Source: Deltaproteobacteria bacterium
GTDB lineage: Bacteria > Myxococcota_A > Polyangia > Polyangiales > Polyangiaceae
Length of the DNA stretch: 64,000 bases
Direction: 5' to 3'
Assembly: GCA_003235365.1 (NCBI GenBank)
Contig: QJWJ01000049.1
Coordinates: 1 to 64,000 of the forward strand
In this document: positions 46,595 to 55,459 of the stretch, piece by piece
Position numbering within the stretch: the stretch's first letter is position 1
How the letters are laid out: each line of letters begins with the position of its first letter
Position numbers and translations under genes: made by a program
The notes under the pieces: generated by a model
The model's database searches: none
What the model saw: only the letters and a program-made list of their open reading frames with translations
What the model was told of the DNA's origin: nothing

Positions 46595-47350
46595 TCAGAA
46601 CTCGAACTGTTGACCACGTGCCACGAATCCAAGAAACCCCGCGGCCTTCGCATCGGGCAGCGGCCCGGCCTCGTAGTGGTACAACCACATCTTTCGCCGT
46701 GTGCGCTCCGGAAGCTGCGCCAGCTCGTCGAAGTGCGCGTGAACGCCGGATTTCGCCACAGCGGTCTCACAGTCGTGGAAAATGACGTCGGCGCGCTCAT
46801 AGCTTTCCGCCAAAACGTCGGGAGCGTAACAGGTATCAGTCGTGAAGAACACCCGCCGCGCCTCGACACTCAACATCAGGCCGTAACTGCGCATCGTAGC
46901 AGCCTCGGAAACGACGTGGGGGGTCCGCACCAGGCTGACCTCGGTCCCCTCCCAAACGAACCCTTCGTCCACCTCGTGGACGTCGAAGTAGGTACCGAGG
47001 TCTGCTGGGCCGTGTTCGGTGATGCCCATGCCGCCCTTGAGCGTGTGCTCCCACAGTGGCCGGGCTAGCTGCCTTTGGACGAACAGCCGCGGCTTGGGCA
47101 CATTCGGTGCGAACAGTGTGGAGAACCCGACGTACTCGAGCCCGCCCACGTGGTCGGCATGCGCGTGACTGATGTAGATGTCGTGGATCTCCGAAACGCG
47201 CAACCCGACGCGATGCATGGCGAAACGCAGATCTGAACCACAATCGAGCAGCAGATTGCGGCCCGAAGCGGACGTCAGCAGCACGTTCGACTGATAGTTG
47301 TCGGCCCCAACCGTGAAGGCGGACCCACTGCCGAGAAACAGCATCCTCAT
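46595..47350 (-). CDS. Metallo-beta-lactamase-fold hydrolase
   Basis: This 251-residue protein has the metal-binding HxHxDH motif as SHAHADHVGG, and further ligands in FHDCE and HAHFDELAQ. The layout (MRMLFLGSGSAFTVGADNYQSNVLL at the start) is that of RNase Z-like or cyclic-nucleotide-type MBL hydrolases. The ATG at 47350 has GAAGGGGG just upstream. The partner gene at 47378 encodes a protein with a cNMP-binding domain on the same strand, 27 nt before the start; MBL/cNMP gene pairs suggest cyclic nucleotide hydrolysis or sensing. Confidence 0.88.
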   Translation of the reverse strand: MRMLFLGSGSAFTVGADNYQSNVLLTSASGRNLLLDCGSDLRFAMHRVGLRVSEIHDIYISHAHADHVGGLEYVGFSTLFAPNVPKPRLFVQRQLARPLWEHTLKGGMGITEHGPADLGTYFDVHEVDEGFVWEGTEVSLVRTPHVVSEAATMRSYGLMLSVEARRVFFTTDTCYAPDVLAESYERADVIFHDCETAVAKSGVHAHFDELAQLPERTRRKMWLYHYEAGPLPDAKAAGFLGFVARGQQFEF

Positions 47351-47377
47351 GGCACCCCCTTCATTGACCACCTGCGG

Positions 47378-48370
47378 TCACGCCAGCTCCCTGCGGTGGC
47401 CCGTGGCGAGTTCCTCGAGTTTCGCTCGGTCGACCTTGTCCCCGGGGGCACACGCGACACGGCAATCCGTCTGCGCCCTGAGAGTCGACGTCCTTCGCCC
47501 ACCTTCGAGCAACGCTCGCTCCCCCAAAACGACGCCTGGCCCCAGCGTGGCAACGAGTTCGTCGTTTGCCCAGACGTCGAGCAAACCATCCAGGAGCAGG
47601 TACAGCTCATCCCCAAGCTCCCCCTGCACACACAACGCTCGCCCCGCCGGCACGGTGCGGACGTGCGGTGCGTCTCCGGCGCGCATGATGTGCAGGCTGA
47701 GCTGACGCTCGAGCGCGCTTTCGACGGCGCTGACCAACGCGGGCGAATCTGCGTTGCCCCAAGGCGTGTTCCCTCCGAAGTGCTCGTCGCTCCACTTCTT
47801 GAAGCTGATCAAGCTGCTTTTCTGAAATAGCTTGCCATCGTTGTCGTAGATCCAATGGCGAGGAAAGGGACTGGCACCAGCGAGTTGCCCGGCGCAGCTA
47901 CCATCGGCAAACAACTCCAGCTCCAGGGTGGTCCACGCCGTTGGCGCGACCAGCTGAAAGAAGGGCGGCCGTTTGACGGGACGCGGTGCCGGAACGCCCG
48001 TCCGCGCCCCACAGGTCTGCGTAAACTTGACGGAGCTGGCCGATACGGACGGCTCGGCGCGCAACGTGGGAAACACCACAGGAGCAAAGGTCATCGACGC
48101 TGGTCCAATGCGCAGCGTCGTCGACCCGACGACACCATTGCCAACGAAGCCGTAACCAGTGATGCGGTCGTCTTCGACGTCGATGTACGCACTGAGCTGA
48201 TTGCAGAAACGGCAGCGATCCTCGTTCACCATCGCCTCGATGTCTCCGAGATCGTCCGCCGGCGGATGATCGTAGTGGGCAACGCCCATCGAGAACGGCA
48301 GCTTGAATGCCCCCGTGACGGCTTCAGACGGAATCCACGAGATCGAGGTAATGCTGGCTTCGACGCGCAT
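47378..48370 (-). CDS. Protein with C-terminal cyclic nucleotide-binding domain
   Basis: This 330-residue protein has no signal peptide. The first two thirds are an unrecognised domain (a Cys pair RCRFCNQL near residue 53, and SPFPRHWIYDNDGKLFQKSSLISFKKWSDEHFGGNTPW). The last 110 residues form a cNMP-binding fold (VRTVPAGRALCVQGELGDELYLLLDGLLDVWANDELVATLGPGVVLGERALLEGGRRTSTLRAQTDCRV) with GERALLEGGRRTSTL as the phosphate-binding cassette. It sits upstream of the MBL hydrolase in one unit. Likely a ligand-regulated protein acting with the hydrolase. Confidence 0.75.
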   Translation of the reverse strand: MRVEASITSISWIPSEAVTGAFKLPFSMGVAHYDHPPADDLGDIEAMVNEDRCRFCNQLSAYIDVEDDRITGYGFVGNGVVGSTTLRIGPASMTFAPVVFPTLRAEPSVSASSVKFTQTCGARTGVPAPRPVKRPPFFQLVAPTAWTTLELELFADGSCAGQLAGASPFPRHWIYDNDGKLFQKSSLISFKKWSDEHFGGNTPWGNADSPALVSAVESALERQLSLHIMRAGDAPHVRTVPAGRALCVQGELGDELYLLLDGLLDVWANDELVATLGPGVVLGERALLEGGRRTSTLRAQTDCRVACAPGDKVDRAKLEELATGHRRELA

Positions 48371-48836
48371 GGCAACGACAACGGTGAGGGATCGAACAGT
48401 GGACTACGTCGTGAAGGACTCTTTCCACAAACACGGCGCCGCTACTAGAACGCTGCATCGCATGGCACTAGCGGATGGGGGTAACGTCGAATGGTATACA
48501 AGAAGGGCCTTTGATTGGTCCATCGCGAAACGGACCCATCGGCGAGCCACCTGCGCCTGATGAAGCCCGAACAAACACCGAGTTCGTCAGACGGTATCAG
48601 GTAGCACCGTCATGCAGCAAACGCTGCTCGAGACGACGCACACTAGCCACTTCACGCCATGCGCGCACGCAACGAGTGAAGCGGTTCATGCCTGGATGTG
48701 TGAAGTGGTTCACTGTCGCGGGGCGCGGCGTATCCCTCACTCCACCGTGTCGTCGGCGCCGCGCGGGTTGCCGGCTCGAGACAGTCGGCGCGGGTTACCT
48801 CTATCGCGTCAGCGAGTTCCTGATATACCGCCGCCC
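48371..48836. other. Intergenic region upstream of ppnP, no gene seen
   Basis: About 465 bases. Open frames are short or lack start signals. No repeats or hairpins were noticed. It probably contains promoters for ppnP and the divergent cNMP-domain gene. Confidence 0.35.
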
Positions 48837-49157
48837 ATGTCAAATCTCGAATTCGCTGGCGTCAGTGTGCCCGCGCTGGCCAACGTCTACTTCGACGGAA
48901 AGGTCGTCAGTCATACCCTGAAGTTCGGCGACGGTTCCAAGAAGACCCTCGGCGTCGTCTTCGCCGGCGAGTACCACTTCACGACATCCAGCGCCGAACG
49001 CATGCAAATCACCGACGGGGTGTGCCAGGTCCGTTTGGACGGAGACGACCACATGCAGCGCTTTGAAGCGGGGAGCCACTTCGACGTTCCCGCAAACAGT
49101 GGATTCACGATCGCGGTGGACGAAGGTCTGGCCCAGTACATCTGCTCCTACATCTAG
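48837..49157 (+). CDS. ppnP: Pyrimidine/purine nucleoside phosphorylase
   Basis: This 106-residue protein, the whole length of the PpnP (DUF1255) family, has a cupin-like fold: LANVYFDGKVVSHTLKFGDGSKKTLGVVFAGEYHFTT, ITDGVCQVRLDG and GSHFDVPANSGFTIAV. PpnP phosphorolyses several nucleosides into base and ribose-1-phosphate. The ATG at 48837 fits the family start. The VWA lipoprotein follows on the same strand but with 118 bases between. Confidence 0.93.
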   Translation: MSNLEFAGVSVPALANVYFDGKVVSHTLKFGDGSKKTLGVVFAGEYHFTTSSAERMQITDGVCQVRLDGDDHMQRFEAGSHFDVPANSGFTIAVDEGLAQYICSYI

Positions 49158-49275
49158 CCCGTTGCGACCTCGCGGGCGCGTTGGTCACCGGGCCGGCGCC
49201 CCACAACGTCGAGTGCTCATCAGCGGGCCTCGCGGTCACACAGCGTCCATCGTCCCTCGCCCTTCTGGAGGTCCC

Positions 49276-50346
49276 ATGCGACGCGTCCCCGCAATTGTGA
49301 ATGCCGTTTTGACCCTGCCCGTAACCCTATTGCTCTGCTGTGGTGGGATGAGTGGGGTGAGCGACACCGAGATGGATCGCGCCGGGCAAACCACCGGCAG
49401 CAAGACCGACGACAAACAAGCCAGCGGCAAGGCTTCCGATTTCGACGATCAGGATGCTCGAGGAACGGACGTCGAAGCTGATCCAAACGACGACGGCATC
49501 GACGAGCCGAACGTGGACCGCCAGGTCACGGACGAAACGACGAAACTGGCCGGCCCCGAGCCGGAGCTGGACGACGACAACGGCGCAGCTCCGACCGAAG
49601 ACGAAGAGCCGCCAACCGCAGCGCAAACCCCCGAAGCCGATCGGCTGATCATCGACTCGAACGTGGACCCAGACGCGGCTGACGAGGGCGCGGAAGATGA
49701 AACGGAAACCAGTGACGGAGTCGAGACGAGCAACGGGATCGTGCCGCTCGAGTTCGTCGATGACCTGAGCATCCTGGTCATCTTCGACAACTCCGGCAGC
49801 ATGGACACCTATTGGGGCAACGGCTCGCGCTGGGACATCGCCAATCAGGCCCTGTACGACGCGCTGGCTCCCGTGGCCACATCCCTCAAGGTGGCCAGCA
49901 TTCGCTTCCCCTTGGGGGCGGAGGACTGTAGCGTTCCGGAGTTCGCCGATGATCGGCAATTTGGCTGGCAACTGGCGGGGGAGTTCCTCGACGCATGGGA
50001 AGCGGGCAAGATCTTCCCGAACGGTGGAACGCCCATGGGGCAGGCGTTCTTGGCCGCTGATGCCGCGATCGCCGACGCACGCGAACGCGGACTGCTCGAG
50101 GACCGCTTCAACGTCATCGTGCTGACGGACGGCGAACCCAATTGTGAGACGGATACGACGTTGCTCACCGAGCTACCCGCCCAGTGGCACGAACGGGGCG
50201 TGAAGACCCACGTGCTCGGCCTGCCGGGGTCAGACGCCGCCGCGCAATTGCTCGACGACATCGCAGCGGCAGGTGGCACCGATGAGTTCGTTCACCTCGG
50301 TAGCGCAGAGCAACTCGGCGACGAAGTTCTCGTGCGAGCCCGGTAG
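49276..50346 (+). CDS. VWA-domain lipoprotein
   Basis: This 356-residue protein has a lipoprotein signal (VTLLLCC lipobox), an acidic Asp/Glu/Thr linker of about 130 residues and a von Willebrand A domain with an intact MIDAS: DNSGSMDT, the Thr in NGGTPMG and the Asp in LTDGEPN. VWA domains bind proteins through a metal ion. TGGAGG sits five bases before the ATG at 49276. No operon partners. Likely outer-membrane or periplasmic protein-binding function. Confidence 0.85.
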   Translation: MRRVPAIVNAVLTLPVTLLLCCGGMSGVSDTEMDRAGQTTGSKTDDKQASGKASDFDDQDARGTDVEADPNDDGIDEPNVDRQVTDETTKLAGPEPELDDDNGAAPTEDEEPPTAAQTPEADRLIIDSNVDPDAADEGAEDETETSDGVETSNGIVPLEFVDDLSILVIFDNSGSMDTYWGNGSRWDIANQALYDALAPVATSLKVASIRFPLGAEDCSVPEFADDRQFGWQLAGEFLDAWEAGKIFPNGGTPMGQAFLAADAAIADARERGLLEDRFNVIVLTDGEPNCETDTTLLTELPAQWHERGVKTHVLGLPGSDAAAQLLDDIAAAGGTDEFVHLGSAEQLGDEVLVRAR

Positions 50347-50521
50347 ACGTGTGGGTGCGACATGGGTTCGACGCCTCGTGGTGTAAGTCGAGCAAGTGAT
50401 TTTGAGGCGGCACGCTGGGCCGCAAGCTGTGGAGCCGTCGGGCACGGAGCTTGCAGTGTCCGGATTTGACGAGATTCGGGAGTGTCGAGACACCCGCAAT
50501 CGAGTCGAAACCGGAGGTACG

Positions 50522-50674
50522 ATGCAAGAGTCCGAATACCCGCCGTCAGATTCCGACCTTTCCGACGTCAAATCTTTGACGCTGGACGACGTGCTCGAGC
50601 TGCACTACCGCCTGCGCTTGTTCCCACTGGCGACTCCCGCTCACGCTCAAAACATCGAGCCGGGCGAGCAGTAG
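50522..50674 (+). CDS. Possible small hypothetical protein (50 residues)
   Basis: The short frame is preceded by GGAGG (50513-50517) four bases before the ATG. It encodes an acidic peptide with MQESEYPPSDSDLSD at the start and LTLDDVLELHYRLRLFPLATPAH later. Codon use looks coding-like but the frame is short and spacing of the ribosome-binding site is tight. No function suggested. Confidence 0.35.
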   Translation: MQESEYPPSDSDLSDVKSLTLDDVLELHYRLRLFPLATPAHAQNIEPGEQ

Positions 50675-51109
50675 AAGCACTGCGTACGGCGTCGTCGTGG
50701 GCGTCACCGGCGTCCGCGATCTCGACCGGTCGCGAATGCGAAGTGGTTTCGTCGGGAATCGCTTCCAAAGCCGTGCCCCACGGCGGCGGTCAACGTGCAC
50801 CTGAGTCGAGACGCGCCAAACCGCGAAGCGTCGCGTCTCGACCCTGCTTGACGAAGGGCGACCCACTCGACGACAGCAGAGCCAACGCCACTCGCCTCGA
50901 GTGGGATCGTATTGCGGCGACGATCGCGTCTCGCCGGCGCCGCTGTAGCGAGCGCCCCGACCTGGTCGTGATCTCGACGCGCGAATTGAGCTCGACACGA
51001 CGCCCGAGATTCCTGCCTGAGCGCAGTCCAGGGGTCCAAGCGCGAAACGGGGAAAATTCCCATTCGAAAATCGCATGCGGTGAACTAGATCCGCATGCGG
51101 AGCTGCCGC
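50675..51109. other. Intergenic region with palindromic repeat and paired CGCATGCG sites
   Basis: About 435 bases before the ABC permease genes. It includes the 38-bp palindrome (copy B) and, just upstream of the permease start, two self-complementary CGCATGCG octamers (51072-51079 and 51092-51099) with a 20-base spacing, two helical turns, which could bind a regulator. Confidence 0.4.
50805..50842. repeat. 38-bp palindromic repeat, copy B
   Basis: Arms GTCGAGACGCG (50805-50815) and CGCGTCTCGAC (50832-50842) with a 16-base centre, the same arms and total length as the copy at 8610-8647. It lies in the gap before the ABC permease pair. A REP-like repeat is likely. Confidence 0.6.
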
Positions 51110-52270
51110 ATGAGCCTCGTTCGATTCACGTTGCGCAACAGCCGCCGAGCTCCGTTGCGCACAGCGCTGACTGTTCTCGCCGTCGCGACCACACTCGTGG
51201 CCTTCTTGTTGCTGCGCTCGATGAGCCGGGGCTGGACGGACCAGGTCGCTCAAACCCCGAACAATCGAGTGGTCAGCCGCCACAAAGTGAGTTGGTCCCA
51301 GGCCTTTCCGGTTCACTACGCCGAGGAGGTACGCAAGCTCCCCGGCGTGAAAGACGCGATGGGGGGACGCTGGGCGGAGTTGAAGTACCCGAAGAACTCG
51401 GATTTCTGGTTCGGAACCACCGCAGTCGAGGCCCGACCCTTCGTCGACATGCACTACGAACTCGAAGCGCCTGCAGAGCAGAAGCAGGCGTTCATTGCCA
51501 ACCGTCGGGGAGCGTTCGTAAGCGCCGAACTCGCCCAGCAGTTCGGTTGGAAGCTCGGCGATCACATCCACCTCGAGGGCACGTTCCTGCCCGGCGCGTG
51601 GGACCTGGAAATCGAGTGTATTGCGCAGTCGACACGGCACGGTTTCGCTCACCGCGACGTATGGCTGCATCTCGAGTACTTCAACGAAGTGATCCCCGCC
51701 GAAGAGCGCGACAAGTTGAACATCATTTCGGCCGAAATCTTCGAGCCCAAAGAAGGTGCCAACATCGCCCGCGCCATCGACATCCACTTCGACGAGCGCG
51801 ACAACCAAACGTTCACTCAAGAAGACCAAGCGCTCAATGCGGCATTCGTCGGAATGTTTGGCGCCATCCTGCAAGCCATCGACGTGGTGAGCGTATTGGT
51901 TCTCGGAATCATCTTGTTGCTGCTCGGCAACACCGTGGCCATGGGTGTTCGAGAGCGCACCCACGAGTACGGCGTGCTACGGGCGATCGGATTCATGCCC
52001 AAGCACCTGGCCGGCTTCGTCTTGGGTGAAGCTGCGGCGCTGGGCGTCATCGGAGGCGTGCTCGGGTTGCTGTTGTCGTATCCGGTCGTCGAAAAGGGGC
52101 TGAGTCGTTTCGTGGAAGAGGAGATGAACATGGCGCCCTTGATGGTGCCGACCGATGCCGCGGTTTGGGCAGTGGTTCTCGGCGCGATACTCGGCCTGTT
52201 GTCGGCGTGTCTACCGGCGTACAAGGCCGCTCGTTTGGAGGTAGTCGACTCGCTACGGCGCGTCGGCTGA
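51110..52270 (+). CDS. FtsX/MacB-type ABC transporter permease 1
   Basis: This permease of about 386 residues has an N-terminal helix (LRTALTVLAVATTLVAFLLLRSM), a large periplasmic domain and three C-terminal helices ending in the FtsX-type AAALGVIGGVLGLLLSYPVV and GAILGLLSACLPAYKAARLEVVDSLRRVG. MRERTHEYGVLRAIGF is the coupling segment. GGAG lies 8 bases before the ATG at 51110; ATG 51095 is in frame. MacB/LolC-like permeases move lipoproteins or peptides with an ATPase, but no ATPase gene is next to it. Followed after 6 nt by a second permease. Confidence 0.9.
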   Translation: MSLVRFTLRNSRRAPLRTALTVLAVATTLVAFLLLRSMSRGWTDQVAQTPNNRVVSRHKVSWSQAFPVHYAEEVRKLPGVKDAMGGRWAELKYPKNSDFWFGTTAVEARPFVDMHYELEAPAEQKQAFIANRRGAFVSAELAQQFGWKLGDHIHLEGTFLPGAWDLEIECIAQSTRHGFAHRDVWLHLEYFNEVIPAEERDKLNIISAEIFEPKEGANIARAIDIHFDERDNQTFTQEDQALNAAFVGMFGAILQAIDVVSVLVLGIILLLLGNTVAMGVRERTHEYGVLRAIGFMPKHLAGFVLGEAAALGVIGGVLGLLLSYPVVEKGLSRFVEEEMNMAPLMVPTDAAVWAVVLGAILGLLSACLPAYKAARLEVVDSLRRVG

Positions 52271-52276
52271 AGCTGA

Positions 52277-53449
52277 ATGTCGATCCCCTTCAGTTACAGC
52301 TTGCGAAGCCTATGGGAAAGGCGCACGACGACCGTCGCCACCGCCGCAGGCATCGGTCTGGTCGTGTTCGTCCTGGCCTCGTCGTTCATGTTGGCCACTG
52401 GCTTACGAAAGACATTGCTCGACGCTGGCGATCCCAATACGGCGATCGTACTGCAGCGTGACGGCTACTCGGAAAGTGGCTCGCGACTCAAACAAGCCGC
52501 CTACACCTGGGTCGCCGCAGCTCCGGGTATCGCCCAGGGGTCCGATGGTGCCGACCAAATGGTGGGCGAGTCCGTGGTTCACGTCTACCGGTCGAAACCG
52601 GGCGACGACACACGACAGGCGAGCGTGCAAATCCGAGGCGTCACCGCTGCGAGTTATGCGTTGCGCCCACAGATCCGCATCATCGAAGGGCGCGCTGCAG
52701 CCCCGGGTACCAACGAGGCCATCGTCGGTCGTGCTCTCGTCGACGACTACGAGGGCGTCAGCCTGAATTCCGGGTTCGAACTGCAGAAGAATCGGCCGAT
52801 CCACATCGTGGGCGTGTTCGAGTCGGGAGGCTCCGCCTACGAGTCGGAAGTGTGGGCGGATCTCGACACCGTGCGCAGCTCGTTCGGTGCCCAAGGTTAC
52901 CTGTCTTCGGTGACGGCGCGCCTGACCTCCGAAAGCGCCTTCGACGGCTTCAAACTCGCGCTGGAAGAAGACGACAAGCGCGGCCTCGAGGTCCTTCGAG
53001 AAACCGACTACTACGTACGGGTCTCGAACAACCTCAGCCGGGTCATCACGGGCATCGGCTCCTTGGTCACCGCCATCTTCTCCTTGGGTGCTCTGCTCGG
53101 CGCGATGATCACGATGTACGCGGCAGTCGCGCAGCGCCAAAAAGAGATCGGGGTCATGCGCGCGCTCGGCTTTCAGCGCCGACACGTCCTGGCATCCATA
53201 CTGCTCGAATCGCTGGCAGTGGCGCTGGCCGGCGGCCTGTTGGGCTTGAGCCTCGCCATGCTGACGCCGATGGTCGAGATCTCGACGGTCAATTGGGCGA
53301 CGGCACAAGAACTCGCATTCAAGTTCGTACCGAGCGGCCCGGTGCTCGGCGGCGCGTTGATCGCGGGCGTCGTCGTGGGCTTGCTCGGCGGGCTGCTGCC
53401 AGCGGTGCGCGCCGCGCGAGTCGATCCGGTGCGCGCGATGCGCGGCTGA
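52277..53449 (+). CDS. FtsX/MacB-type ABC transporter permease 2
   Basis: This is a 390-residue permease homologous in layout to the preceding one: first helix FVLASSFMLATGLRKTLL, periplasmic domain with a conserved GRALVDDYEGVSLNSGFEL, then FSLGALLGAMITMYAAVAQRQKEIGVMRALGFQRRHVL and the C-terminal helices ending GLLGGLLPAVRAARVDPVRAMRG. The pair would form a heterodimeric MacB-like permease. 6 nt after permease 1. A hairpin with arms GGCACCG and CGGTGCC follows (53453-53480). Confidence 0.92.
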   Translation: MSIPFSYSLRSLWERRTTTVATAAGIGLVVFVLASSFMLATGLRKTLLDAGDPNTAIVLQRDGYSESGSRLKQAAYTWVAAAPGIAQGSDGADQMVGESVVHVYRSKPGDDTRQASVQIRGVTAASYALRPQIRIIEGRAAAPGTNEAIVGRALVDDYEGVSLNSGFELQKNRPIHIVGVFESGGSAYESEVWADLDTVRSSFGAQGYLSSVTARLTSESAFDGFKLALEEDDKRGLEVLRETDYYVRVSNNLSRVITGIGSLVTAIFSLGALLGAMITMYAAVAQRQKEIGVMRALGFQRRHVLASILLESLAVALAGGLLGLSLAMLTPMVEISTVNWATAQELAFKFVPSGPVLGGALIAGVVVGLLGGLLPAVRAARVDPVRAMRG

Positions 53450-53452
53450 TCC

Positions 53453-53480
53453 GGCACCGACCCGCACCGACCCCGGTGCC
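53453..53480. terminator. Terminator-like hairpin after the ABC permeases
   Basis: Seven-base arms GGCACCG (53453-53459) and CGGTGCC (53474-53480), a few bases after the second permease stop. No T tract. Confidence 0.45.
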
Positions 53481-53629
53481 CTCGGGTGGGCGTGCAAGAT
53501 CTGGCACTATTCAGCCGCGGCTGGTTCCAGTAACCACCGAGCCCATGGCCCGCAGATCGCCGCCTTCACTCAACCCTCATGGAGAGCCCCCGCTCGAGCC
53601 ATCTCACGGCAGCCGCTGAGTGGTGGGGC

Positions 53630-54076
53630 TCAATCCGCTTTCTTCGGCAGCTGGCGCGGTTCGGGAACCTCCTGCGCGTCGGACGCGTCGCGATGCAGGA
53701 CCTCGCCCACGATGCGCTCGGTCACCTCGTCGAGATGGGCTCGCAGTGCCGCCGACAACTGCTCGAATTCGGGCCAAAGCGTCTCGTTGACGAAGCGGCG
53801 CGGTAGCGTTGCCATCACCGTCGTATGTCGCTGCCGCGGATAGCGATACGGCGTGACGCCGTATCGGCGCAACAAGGCGATGAACACGCGTCGGGACCAT
53901 GCATCGGTGAACTTGAAGCGGTGTTCGACCGGCGGCTGTTCACGCTGCAGGGTCTGCAAACGCTCCAGGATCCGTTCTCGCGCCGTGTGAGCGGCGTCAC
54001 GCTCTCCGGCGGTGGTGGCTCCAGCAAATAGCGCCTCGACTGCGCGGAGCTTTTCAATCAGCCGGTTTTCGTCCAC
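53630..54076 (-). CDS. Hypothetical protein, small helical
   Basis: This 148-residue cytoplasmic protein begins MDENRLIEKLRAVEALFAGATTAGERDAAHTARERILERLQTL, a helical start, and continues FTDAWSRRVFIALLRRYGVTPYRYPRQRHTTVMATLPRRFVNETLWPEFEQLSAALRAHL. The HTTVM and YPRQR segments look conserved as a unit, as in families of uncharacterised proteobacterial proteins. It is divergent from the DTW gene with 44 bases between starts. No function can be given. Confidence 0.7.
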   Translation of the reverse strand: MDENRLIEKLRAVEALFAGATTAGERDAAHTARERILERLQTLQREQPPVEHRFKFTDAWSRRVFIALLRRYGVTPYRYPRQRHTTVMATLPRRFVNETLWPEFEQLSAALRAHLDEVTERIVGEVLHRDASDAQEVPEPRQLPKKAD

Positions 54077-54120
54077 AGGGGCTTTTACAGCGGCCCGCCC
54101 GGTGATGCTACAAGCGCGCG

Positions 54121-55347
54121 ATGGTTTCCAGTTCTCCCCCGGGGCTCGACGCAGCCGGGATTGCCCCCGTCGCGCACGCTGCCCGACCCACTTGCTACGC
54201 GTGCTTTCGTCCGCTGGCGCACTGCTATTGCGGGCACATCACGCCCGTCGCCAACCGAACGGAAATCATCATCTTGCAGCACCCACGAGAACGGTTTCAT
54301 CCGATTGGAACCGCCCGCATCGCGAGCCTCGGCCTGCAGCGCGTGCGCGTCGAGGTGGACCACGACCGCTGCTACAGCGACGGCAAGGTCGAGCTACGGC
54401 TGCCGCCGGACACCGGGCTGCTATACCCTCAAGCCCCGTCGCGCGATCTCGCGACCCTCGCCCCCGACGAGCGCCCCAAGCACCTGCTGGTCATCGACGG
54501 CACGTGGCACCACGCCAAGACACTGTTTCGCGACGTCCCGGGACTGGACGAGCTACCGCGGTTTCATCTGCAGCCTCCGAAGCCGAGCCAATACCGTCTG
54601 CGTCGCGAGCCGCAGCAAGACTTCGTATCCACCGTCGAAGCGATCACCTACTGCTTGCACGCGCTCGAACCGGACACGCCCGGAATCGATTCACTGCTTC
54701 AGGTTTTCGACAAGATGATCGACCGCCAAATCGATGCGCGTCGAATGGCAATCGCGTCGCCCCGCGCGCTCGAGCGGGCCCGCCCCAAGAACGTCCGCCG
54801 ACTTCCTCGCGCGCTGGCGGAGCGCTTCGGAGATCTGGTCGTGACCTACGGTGAAGCTGCCTCAATGGCGCCGGGTAGCCCCAAGGAGTTGCTGCATTGG
54901 ACCGCGCGACGGCTGGCAACAGGAGAGCTGTTCGAACAGTTCATCCGCCCCAGCGGATCGACACCTGGCTACCTGCTCGATCACATGGGCGTGACCGACG
55001 CGCAGCTCGCCTCTGGCTGCGAGCTTTCCGAATTCGTCGAGCGGTGGTCGAATTTCACTCGCAGCACAGACATTCTTGCGGCTTGGAATCAAGCGACGAT
55101 CCAAGTGCTGTTCGACGTCGTGGGAGACGAACTGCCAAGCGTGTATCTGAAGTCCGCGTATCACAACGTGGGGCGTCATTCCGGCCCGTTGGAGGACATC
55201 GTCGCCGCAGAGGGCCTGGAGTTGGGCCCCATCCAGTGTGCAGGCAGAGCCGGAATACGACTGGCGAACGCTGAGCAACTGAGTCGATTCTTGCACAATG
55301 CTTCCAAAGCAACGCACACGCCTCCACCGCACGTTTCGACAGTGTGA
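54121..55347 (+). CDS. DTW-domain tRNA-uridine aminocarboxypropyltransferase with C-terminal extension
   Basis: This 408-residue protein starts with a Cys cluster (C25, C28, C35, C37) and a DTW-domain core: GLLYPQAPSRDL, the VIDGTWHHAKTL motif (Asp126-Gly-Thr-Trp129) and FVSTVEAITYCLHAL. DTW enzymes (TapT/DTWD family) transfer the aminocarboxypropyl group from SAM to a tRNA uridine. Residues about 235-395 are an extra domain whose pattern (LVVTYGEAASM, LATGELFEQFIRP, HMGVTDAQLASGCELSEFVERWSNF, AAWNQATIQVLFDVV) recalls a DnaQ-like exonuclease that has lost its acidic residues. That last reading is inference. Divergent from the hypothetical gene at 53630. Confidence 0.85.
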   Translation: MVSSSPPGLDAAGIAPVAHAARPTCYACFRPLAHCYCGHITPVANRTEIIILQHPRERFHPIGTARIASLGLQRVRVEVDHDRCYSDGKVELRLPPDTGLLYPQAPSRDLATLAPDERPKHLLVIDGTWHHAKTLFRDVPGLDELPRFHLQPPKPSQYRLRREPQQDFVSTVEAITYCLHALEPDTPGIDSLLQVFDKMIDRQIDARRMAIASPRALERARPKNVRRLPRALAERFGDLVVTYGEAASMAPGSPKELLHWTARRLATGELFEQFIRPSGSTPGYLLDHMGVTDAQLASGCELSEFVERWSNFTRSTDILAAWNQATIQVLFDVVGDELPSVYLKSAYHNVGRHSGPLEDIVAAEGLELGPIQCAGRAGIRLANAEQLSRFLHNASKATHTPPPHVSTV

Positions 55348-55459
55348 CCACGCACGTCGCGAGCTTTCGCAACGCGTTGCAACGCCGCGCCGAGTAGACG
55401 ATGAGTTTTCGACGGGGCCGGCTTAAGGCACGGCCACCGATGTCGTTTATCTGGGCATC

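Noticed and set aside
50482-52029. A 515-codon plus-strand frame overlapping the ABC permease start
   Set aside because: Arg/Pro/Ser-rich composition and no motifs, while the permease frame has FtsX-type motifs.
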